Assembly (NCBI RefSeq): GCF_964275005.1
Contig: NC_092692.1
Location: 14,391,584-14,455,583, forward strand
Origin: Diadema setosum
Lineage: Eukaryota > Echinodermata > Echinoidea > Diadematoida > Diadematidae
Direction: 5' to 3'
DNA: 64,000 bases
Part shown: one piece after another, positions 43,994-53,258 of the stretch
Numbering within the stretch: position 1 is the first letter of the stretch
Layout: every line of letters starts with the position of its first letter
Program-made: the position numbers and the translations under genes
The notes under the pieces: model-generated
What the model saw: the letters and a program-made list of their open reading frames with translations, nothing else
Told to the model about the DNA's origin: nothing
Databases searched by the model: none

Positions 43994-45364
43994 ATGTATT
44001 TGCTTTGGAAATAAGGGGGTTGCAGCGGGTGCAACTGCTGCAGTTGCTGGCAGTAACATCAAGAGAATGTCATAACGATTAAATGCGAGCGAGCGAAGCG
44101 AGCGAGCTTGAAAATTTTGACATTTTAAGTCCCCAACTGCCGTTGGCAGGTATATTTTTTCGCTTTAGAAATTAAGGGGAGGGGGTGCACCGGGCGCAAC
44201 TGCTGGCAATTACTGACAGCAACATCAGGAGAATTGGATAACGATAAAATGCGAGCGAGCGAAGCGAGCGAGCTTGAAAATTTTGACATTACCCCAAACT
44301 GCCGTTTGTAGCTATATTTTTTCACTTTAAAAATTAAGGGGAGGGGGCGCACCGGGCGCAACTGCTGGCAATTACTGACAGCAACATCAGGAGAATTGCA
44401 TAACGATTAAATGCGAGCGAGCTTGAAAATTTTGACATTTTACAGTCCCAAAACTGCCGTTTGTAGCTATATTTTTTCGCCTTAGAAATTAAGGGGAGGG
44501 GGCGCACCGGGCGCAACTGCTGACAATTACTGACAGCAACATCAGGAGAATTGCATAACGATAAAATGCGAGCGAGCGAAGCGAGCGAGCTTGAAAATTT
44601 TGACATTAAAACTGCCGTTTGTAGCTATATTTTTTCGCTTTAGAAATTAAGGGGAGGGGGTTGCACCGGGTGCAACTGCTGGCAGTTGCTGGCAGTAACA
44701 TCAGGAGAATGGCATAACGATTAAATGCGAGCGAGCGAAGCGAGCGAGCTTGAAAATTTTGACATTTTACAGTCCCAAAACTGCCGTTTGTAGCTATATT
44801 TTTTCGCCTTAGAAATTAAGGGGAGGGGGCGCACCTGGCGCAACTGCTGGCAATTACTGACAGCAACATCAGGAGAATTGCATAACAATAAAATGCGAGC
44901 GAGCGAAGCGAGCGAGCTTGAAAATTTTGACATTACCCCAAACTGCCGTTTGTAGCTACATGTATATTTTTTCGCTTTAGAAATTAAGGGGAGGGGGCGC
45001 ACCGGGCGCAACTGCTGGCAATTACTGACAGCAACATCAGGAGAATTGCATAACGATTAAATGCGAGCGAGCGAGCTTGAAAATTTTGACATTTTACAGT
45101 CCCCAAACTGCCGTTTGTAGCTATATTTTTTCGCTTGGGAAATTCGGGGGGGGGGGGGGGCGCACCGGGCGCAACTGCTGGCAATTACTGGCAGTAACAT
45201 CAGGAGAATGGCATAACGATTAAAATGCGAGCGAGCGAAGCGAGCGAGCTTGAAAATTGTGACATTTTACCGTCCAAAAACTGTCGTTTGTAGCTACATG
45301 TATATATATTTTTTTTCGCATTGGAGGGAGGGGACGCCCGGTGCGCCCCCTGGATCCGCCACTG
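43783..45364. mobile_element. hAT-like element with CAGTGGCGTACC / GGATCCGCCACTG ends, filled by a 165-bp satellite
   Basis: It starts CAGTGGCGTACCGTGGGTCA and ends CCCCTGGATCCGCCACTG. Between are about nine tandem units of 155-210 bp from 43873 to 45262. Each begins AAATGCGAGCGAGCGAAGCG and contains TTGAAAATTTTGACATT, AAACTGCCGTTTGTAGCTA, TTTTTTCGC.TTAGAAATTAAGGGG, GGGCGCAACTGCTGGCAA and AACATCAGGAGAATTGCATA. A TA microsatellite interrupts the first unit. No clear target duplication, because both borders lie in repeated sequence. Confidence 0.7.
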
Positions 45365-46027
45365 CGTCAAGGGTGTCGATTTATGTTCATGATTGGGGGA
45401 GGTATGACCAGCGAGGGGGCGTCGAAGTGACCAAGCGGGAGAAGGATGTCCAAAATCTGCACTTTATATAGAGCATCCCCTAATTTGTTTGTGTTTGTGA
45501 GTGTGTGTGTTTCATATAGATGGAAAAGTTAGGAAATAGCCAAGGTAAAGTCTTATTATTGGCAATGCAAGGCATTTTAATATAGATTAGTATGTAAAGC
45601 AACACTGCAAAATCAATGATCAAGCTTTGATAGCATATGTACAACCTATCAAACATTGCGCAACATTGCAGCGACTCTTTTTGCCATTCCGATATTCTGA
45701 GTACACTGCGCACATCCTGCTTGTATTCAAAATGCCAACCAGGAATCACGCTGAATCACAATCTTTTGTCGTCTCCGGGCTTTTTGAACAATGTTACACC
45801 TCTTTAATTATAATATGGTTAAAAGAAATCTTAGAAAAATATCTTTTTTTCTTGATCATCCTTTCATGTCGATTTCAAAAGCAGTTTACTAACCCTTGAA
45901 TTACCATTTTCGTAGGTTTTTCTTTCTTTTTTTTTCTTTTTTTTTCCTTTTTTTTTCTTTTTTTTCACCAGCGGATTGGGGGGGGGGGGGGCACGTGCCC
46001 CCCATGCCCCCCGTAGTTACGCCACTG
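45365..46027. mobile_element. Interior of the outer element and a truncated third hAT-like end
   Basis: This piece ends GCCCCCCGTAGTTACGCCACTG at 46027, the right terminus of another CAGTGGCGTAACTACG-type element whose left end I cannot find. A (T)n C tract covers 45918-45966. Upstream, 45480-45900 is AT-rich with no gene. Confidence 0.5.
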
Positions 46028-46028
46028 T

Positions 46029-47305
46029 CAGTGGCGTATCTAGGGAAAACGGCGCCCGGGGCAAGCGCGAAAATTGCGCCCCTAATTTCTGAAAAAGTGT
46101 TCAACCCCAACCCCATCCCGGTAGGGACTTTAACGAAGTCCTCATGATCATGCTTTTTGAAGCACTTAAGAGGGGTCTTTTGAGGGTGATTTAAATGTAA
46201 TAGGCCACCCTAAATTTTGATATATTTTTGACGAGCGAGCGCAGCGAGCGAGCCGAAAATTTTTATATTTCAGCTTTATACATAACATGGAATTCTTGTC
46301 ATTTTTGGTTATTAAATCTTCGAATTACAATTCTAATCAACATATAGTGACGGCCTTATAGATAACGATTTATACCAACAGTGTCCAACCCCATCCCGGT
46401 AGGGACTTAAAAAAGGTCCACATGATATGCTTTTTCAAGCACTTAGAAGGGGTCTTTTGAGGGTGATTTAAATGTAATAGATATTGAAGAATTTTGGCGA
46501 GCGAGTGCAGCGAGCGAGCCGAAAATTTTTGTATTTCAGCTTGCAAAACATGGAATTCTTGTCATTTTTGGTTATCAAATCTTCGAATGACAATTCTAAT
46601 CAAGATATAGTGACGGTCTTATAGAAAACGATTTATACCAACAGTGTTCAACCCCAATCCCATCCCGGTAGGGACTTAAAAAAAAAAGTGCACTTGATAT
46701 GCTTTTTCGAGCACTTAAAAGGGTTTTTTTTTGAGGGTGATATAAAATCTGATAAATTTTGGCGAGCGAGCGCAGCGAGCGAGCCGACAATTTTTGTATT
46801 TCACCTTACAAAACATGGAATTCTTGTCATTTTTTGGTTATTAAATCTTACAATTCTAATCAAGATATAGTGACGGCTTCATATAGATAACGATTTATGC
46901 CAACAAACTAAGGACTTGGAAAAATACTCTAAATTACTACGAGTGAGTGAGCCGAAATTTTTATATTTCCACGTCATCATTACGTTTTGTTCTTCTTATT
47001 TTTTATTTTATTTTTTTTTGGATAAATCTTGGCGAGCGGGCGCAGCGAGCGAGCCGAAAATGTTTATATTTCAGCGTTACAAAACATGGAATTCATGTTT
47101 TGTTTTTATCTTGTTTGATTTGGTTTTCCTCCCCCCCCCCCCCCCCATTCTCCTTCCTCCCGTCCGGGCGAGGGTTTTTTCTTCTTCTTCTTCTTCTTCT
47201 TCTTCTTCTTCTTCTTCTTGTTATTCTTTTTCTTCGTCGGTTTTTTTTTTTCTCGTTTTTTTTTCACGTGCCCCTCTTGCCCCCCCCCCCCCAGATACGC
47301 CACTG
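46029..47305. mobile_element. hAT-like element with CAGTGGCGTATCTAG ends and a 265-bp satellite
   Basis: It starts CAGTGGCGTATCTAGGG and ends CCCAGATACGCCACTG. Three to four interior units at about 265-bp spacing contain CCCCATCCCGGTAGGGACTT, GATATGCTTTTTCAAGCACT, GAGGGTGATTTAAATGTAAT, GCGAGCGCAGCGAGCGAGCC, AACATGGAATTCTTGTCATT and ATATAGTGACGG. The last unit is interrupted by C-run and TTC microsatellites. It begins one base after the truncated end at 46027, so the two are abutted. Confidence 0.7.
47183..47235. repeat. (TTC)n microsatellite
   Basis: About twelve TTC/CTT repeats between T- and C-runs. Confidence 0.9.
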
Positions 47306-48407
47306 TTGGTAGTTGATACTACTAACTTAGCATGCAATGTGCCTATAATAGGCTGCAGCGCAGCATGCATTGTACACACATAATATTATGCATCATACAC
47401 AATTTACGGTATACCGCTTACGGTATATTACCGGTAAACGGTGAACATTATGCGCAATGTATCTTCGCGATTCGGTCAGAAAGCAAAGCAGGGATCGCGA
47501 TCGGGAATGTCTACTGTTTGCGCGTCAGCTTCGCGCGCGGTGCACGTAGTATTAACACGTACTGTACACGAGTTCTTTAGTGCGTATGATATTATGTAAC
47601 TCCATAATGTATCATCATCCACACAAACATTAAAACAAGGAAGAGAGAGAGAGAGAGAGAGAAATGAACGCAAAAGAAATGAAAGGCGGAATTCAAAACG
47701 GAAATAAAAGCGGTAAAGACAGCTTTTGTTTCATTTGTCAACATCTAAGCATTGCTGAAGAGGGGTGTTGAATAGCTCAAACACCTCCCTTTTGCCCAAG
47801 GGGGGTGTTTGAACACCTTAAACACCCCCCTTTTGGCAAAGGGGGGTGTTTGAACACCCAAAACACCCCCCCCCCCCCCCCCCCTCGGTACGCCCTTGGG
47901 CAGGCATTAGAGTAAGGTAGAAGCTGGGGAGGATGGAAGTATAGTGCACAAACATACATAGTAAGAATTGACAAATTTTCATTAAATTCTATCATCGAAG
48001 CCAAAATGACATACGAATTCTATGATACATGTATTATGCATTGTCAAAGTTATCCATCCATGAAACTGTGAGCACGTTCCAACTTTTCTTTGCTTGTAAA
48101 TAGCGCACATTTTGATAGATTCGTGCGAGAAACGTGACCACCTTCTAAAATTCGGCATTTGTTGCTGATTCAACTAGGGAGATGGAATCACCTCCCTGAT
48201 TCAGCAAAGCCATCAGATTCATGCAAGCATGTCACGGCTGTGTTAGGAAATGAGAGAATCAGAATGATTTGGGAGGTGGGGAAAAGGAGAAATGGGAAGG
48301 CAGAAAGAGAGAGAGAAAGATAGGGATGGGATAGAGACATAGTAGTGAGGAAAGGTCTGAGAGAGAAGAGAATGGTGTAAGCTTTCGAGGAGTAGACCTA
48401 CGTCATT

Positions 48408-48437
48408 ACAATGATGATGATGATGATGATAATAATG

Positions 48438-48503
<66 letters not shown>

Positions 48504-48505
48504 TG
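48408..48505. repeat. (ATG)n/(ATA)n microsatellite
   Basis: GATGATGAT grading into about 25 AAT units. Open frames over it are artefacts. Confidence 0.95.
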
Positions 48506-48601
48506 AAAATAAAAAAATAATAACAATAGAAGCAACAATATAGGGTTCTTATAATGCGCCAGTTCTACATGACTCGACTGCACTATGAATCCGAATAGGG
48601 G

Positions 48602-48858
48602 AAAGTGGGGTAAGACGGACCCCTTAACATTGGAGGCTCGTAATTCGTAGATTGATTTGAATATTGTTCTTTGGTGTATATGATGTGGCTGCATATTTCT
48701 ACCCACCTACCTTGACAAAATTGAGCAATATGCTTTATTATTGGAATAAAATCCAGAAATATAGTTTTCTTACCGTGGGCCCTTTAACCCAAGGCCTCGG
48801 GTAAGAAGGGTCATGGGGGTGGCAAAACGGACCACTAGGTCCGTTTTGCCCCGCGAGC
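48602..48858. mobile_element. Repeat fragment with GGGGTAAGACGGACC / CCGTTTTGCCCCGC boundaries
   Basis: GGGGAAAGTGGGGTAAGACG at the left is a terminus I have seen on repeats in other invertebrate genomes. The right part has GGTAAGAAGGGTCATGGGGG and GGTCCGTTTTGCCCC, a loose inverted counterpart. It lies just beyond the stop of the METTL27-like gene and may contribute its AATAAA (minus strand, 48734-48739). Confidence 0.4.
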
Positions 48859-48960
48859 ATTGAAAAAGCAAATTATGCCTATTACACACAGTGACAGAGG
48901 TGATATCGGTGGTGTGATCATGTCGACATAATAAATATTTGATGTCGTCATCACATTCAG

Positions 48961-51900
48961 CTAGCGTTTCCGGTATGTGATTATCAGGCCTTCAACGATC
49001 TCGGGAGTTTCATAATAATTCGCTTCCTCGATGTCGATCAGGTCCCATTCCCCTCTCTCCACGTACTCGTTGAGCCACTCCTTGATTTTGTAATCCCCCG
49101 TATCGACGGCATCGTATACCTTCTTCCGCACGGCCGCTATGAGTAAGGCACCTGTAACAGTGTGAGGGATTTTTGCGAACGAATATTCCTTATAGGTTTC
49201 GCATAAAACTCTGTTTACCTTTATGTGGTAATAGATTGTACTGCTGTGTAATCATCTAACCAATTATACTATCTCGTATATACTCAGCAAAAAAAGAAGT
49301 AAACACTTTTTCCAGTTGATATTTTTCATAGGAGATTTTGATGAAAATCATTGTGTCATATACCATATTAAAGATTATTTAATTGGCTATCAACCTGGTA
49401 GGCTTAAATACAAAGGGTAAACTTTACGCATGAGTGAAAAATTGCAAAAATTGGCATATTGAAATTCATTTGCAAATGCCCTCCAAGATAACAATGATAA
49501 CAAAATACCAATTTAATGCAATGAGAGACATGAATGAAATTGTTAATAGTAGAAATAAGTTTCCGCTCCCTCGTTTCTCTTCATATTCTAAAACAAACAC
49601 ATAGTGGGGATACGATACCGAAGGTGGAACACAAGAATTTTCTGTCAATTCAAACTTTAAATGACTTGGGGAGTAAGCCGCGAAGGTGATAAAATCGACG
49701 GAATTTCTTCATTTCACCTTTTAATTAAGAAATTTAATGATGCATGAAACAAATTTAGGAACCAAATACTATTTTAGTCAAATTATCTTAATTTGGAATA
49801 ACGCTTCATATTCAACCTTCTTTGTTACCATTACTTTTTCTCTTATGTCTTTTGACTATGCATGGATTTGACAGAAGATTCTTCAATTTCTTCCATTATT
49901 TTTTGTCTTTTTTATCTTTGGAGGGTTACAGAGACATTATAGAGATGAGTTTTGCTTTTTTTTTTATTGTGTTGAATTTGTCTTTTGTTCTCATTGTTGT
50001 ATAAACGCTTGAATAACAACTCCATTTTTGCAATTTTTACTTTTGTGCCTTGGAAGAGAAAAACGAATGTGTTCACTCATGCGTAAAGTTTTCCTTTTTA
50101 TTGACCTATTGGGTTTATAGCCGACTGAAATACCTTTAACATGGTACATAAAACACCATTATTAGCCAAATAGTCTATGAGAAAGATGAACTCGAAAAAG
50201 TGTTTACTTTCTTCTTCTTCTTCTTTTTTTTTTTTTTTTTTGCTGAGTGTATATGGTATATATATCAAAGTGAGACTGAGTAAGTAAATCTCACTATTTT
50301 TTTTCTCAGTCAGTTTTCTTCATAGAGCAGCAGCGTACTAACAACATTAGTGTTCTCCGCCAAACTTTATATGCATCTGGTAATAGAACTAATGATGAAT
50401 TTTAGCGTCATGTATGGCACACAAAGTGGATCCCTCCCTCCCCCCCCCCCAAAAAAAAAAAAGAAAGTTCAGAATGACTTTCTTCAAACATAAAGAAGTT
50501 TTTGTAACCTGTAAACTCTGTAAGTCTCACCCGGATGTTCCCTTAATTCATTGATCCGTTTCATTTATCTCCACTGATAGGAAGAAGGAGGAAATAACCG
50601 TCATGACAAACAAACAATGGAAAATGCAATTGAAATCTTGCAATTTTCTGCCGTTTCATGGTCATCGAGTCAGTATATGTCTCATATATATGTATTTGTA
50701 TGATCAACTCTTGCGGAAAAAGTAATTCGTGAACAAAAAAGTTTTGCAAAAACTTCGAATCTTCACCCATTTTCATACAGAGAAATTAATCTCCGAAAAC
50801 GAAAAGAAAGTGCATGCATACTAATGAACCTTCGGAATTACGAGCCGTATTTCGGCTTCGGATCAACAAACTTTCGGAATAATGAACCTTATTTTATTTA
50901 TTTATTTATTTTTTTTTTTTTGGTTGTTCAACGAATTGGCTTAAGGAATCTTCGGAATTTGCTGGAATCCTCGAAATACGCGTGTGTGTGTGTGTGTGTG
51001 TGTTTTTTTTTCAAAGTCAAGTAGAAGCTCTTGGAGCCCTCATCTTGGATCTGATGTACATGATCTGAAAAATCCACTTATCTTTAAGAACAGATATGCG
51101 TGCTTCTGACAACGTATTTTAGCCGAAATCAGAAAGAGCTGAAAATCGTTTAAAAAAATCGAGTTGCAGGCAAAATTTTTGACAGACAAGATACCGGACA
51201 TGTTAGTAATCAATGTACAGTGCACTCCCGTCATATAACGAACACGGTTATAACGAAATTCCGGTTAATAGAACGAAGCAAAAATTCAGGCCGAAACATT
51301 ATTCGCTCTATGTTTTTTATTGTTCATTTGTTCGGTTATAACAAAATAACGAAATAAAACTGATGGTCCCGAGGACTTCGTTATAACGGGAGTCCACTGT
51401 ATGAAAACTTAAAAACCTTGAATTTGTCGAGATTAGAGAAGCGTAGTTCTAACTATGCACTCACGGCCGCAGTATATAGTGCAGTCCGAGCATACAGGCC
51501 TATATACTGACCTTTCCCGAGGACGCGATTGATCTCGGGAATGCCAGATCGGTCCACGCACTGGGGTGAAAAGATCCCGACAGCCGCCACCATGCCAAAA
51601 TATCCTGGAGGAATGAATGACGAATGTGATACGAAAAGAAGTAAGCAGAATATCATTTCCCTTCTTTCACTTTCACTTTCTCTTCCTTCATCTGTTATGT
51701 AACCTTTTGAGATTTGCTTCACACATCATTAAAAGACTGGACAACATTTCGTCGGAGCTGGAGAGACGAAAACTTGATAATGTTTTCTCCCGTCCCCATA
51801 ATGGCACTATAGTAACTCTTCTCTTTTTTCACAACTTAAATCCTTTGTGGTCATCATAGTTTTTTTTTTTTTTGATTGTCTTTGAGTCAATGTTTTGTTT

Positions 51901-53213
51901 TTTTACTCTCTCATTTAAAAGCAACAGTGAAATGTAATGTGACTGATTTTATACGTACAGCTCATTTCGATCTTACATCGTTCATTTTCTTTCTTTATAG
52001 ATATAGTAGCGGAAAAACGCCAATTCATGTCCCTTAAAAGTTATGTTCCGAAAACGTGTGTTCCTCTGGTCATTCGTTTATATTGTTCTCTTTTTATTAT
52101 TTCTATTGCAGACTATATTGTTCATGGTCGTTATACAGTACAAGGGTGAACTTTTTGGCAAATGAGCAACTTATTTTACCATAAACTATCTACTACTCTC
52201 CTGGATAATATGTACTGACATTGATTCGTAGAGATTTTTTTTTTTTTTTTTTTTTTACATGTTTGTTTCTTCCTCTTCTTTTTTCTATCAATTTCAATAC
52301 GTGTGTCGACGGAGAATCATTTACAAACTGTGAAACTTCAAGCATTACTTCCATACCGTTATCAAAGGGCATGCGCGAATTTTGTCCCAAATAGCAGACT
52401 TGCAGTTGCTTGTACAAGCCTTTCTCCCGGCACTTTGCTGCCAACGCCCCATTCCCGTCGACCGCATACATATTGGTGTAGCCCAGAGATGCGAGCTGGA
52501 TGATATAAACAGATTGATTGTTGCAACTGATTTACAAATTGCCCTACATCGACTGGAGCTTGTTTAATTGCACAAAATACAACTCTAAAATTCAAGGAAA
52601 CAAATGACGTTTTAATGTGTTTCATTATTCACTATACATTCTACATCAACAGCAACATGAAATCTTGCTTGAATAGATGTGCTGACGTTGTTGCGTGGGC
52701 TAAGACAAATATGCTAGAAGTCAACGCCCGAAAGACTGAGTTTTTGCATTTTTCATCAAGGTTCAATCCATCCACTTGTCCGAATCGCTGTAATTGCCGA
52801 TGGTTTCACGGTAATTGAAATATACATGGCACGAAACTTGGGTGTTCACATGGATCAGCACCTATACAACTGAAAAACCATGTGAAAAAGGTCTGGTGTC
52901 CATTTATAATGCTGCTCTTTAAAAGAAAGTGACACAAATTCGCACTTTTTAAATAAAAAAAAAAAAAAAACTGCAGAGAAATTGATACATTAATTTGTTT
53001 CATCTAGAATAGATTCATGTAACGCTCTCCTGCATTGCCTCCTTGAAGGGGAAATAGGAAAATGCAGATAGTCCCAAATAGTGCTGCTCGACCGGTGGAA
53101 CGTGCAAAGGGTCGGGATCCAATTACGTCCATGTTGAATCGCCTGCATTTGTTGCCCGTATAGAGAATATTTTACATTATGCGCTATATAAGATTTATTA
53201 TTATTATTGTGAC

Positions 53214-53258
<45 letters not shown>

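Larger units (their letters stand above)
43748..47898. mobile_element. Outer hAT-like element carrying nested insertions
   Basis: The 8-bp sequence GGCAGGCA occurs at both borders (43740-43747 and 47899-47906). Just inside, CATAGGCGTACCCAGG and the inverted right end CAAGGGCGTACCGAGG match. An 8-bp duplication is the hAT signature. Next to the ends the element's own sequence is GGGGGGTGTT (left) and repeated AACACCCCCC / GGGGGGTGTTTGAACACC (47760-47880, right). The interior is largely other elements (43783-45364, 46029-47305 and the truncated one ending at 46027). No transposase frame seen. Confidence 0.7.

Noticed and set aside
48398-48706. Poly-isoleucine open frame
   Set aside because: Translation of an (ATA)n microsatellite.
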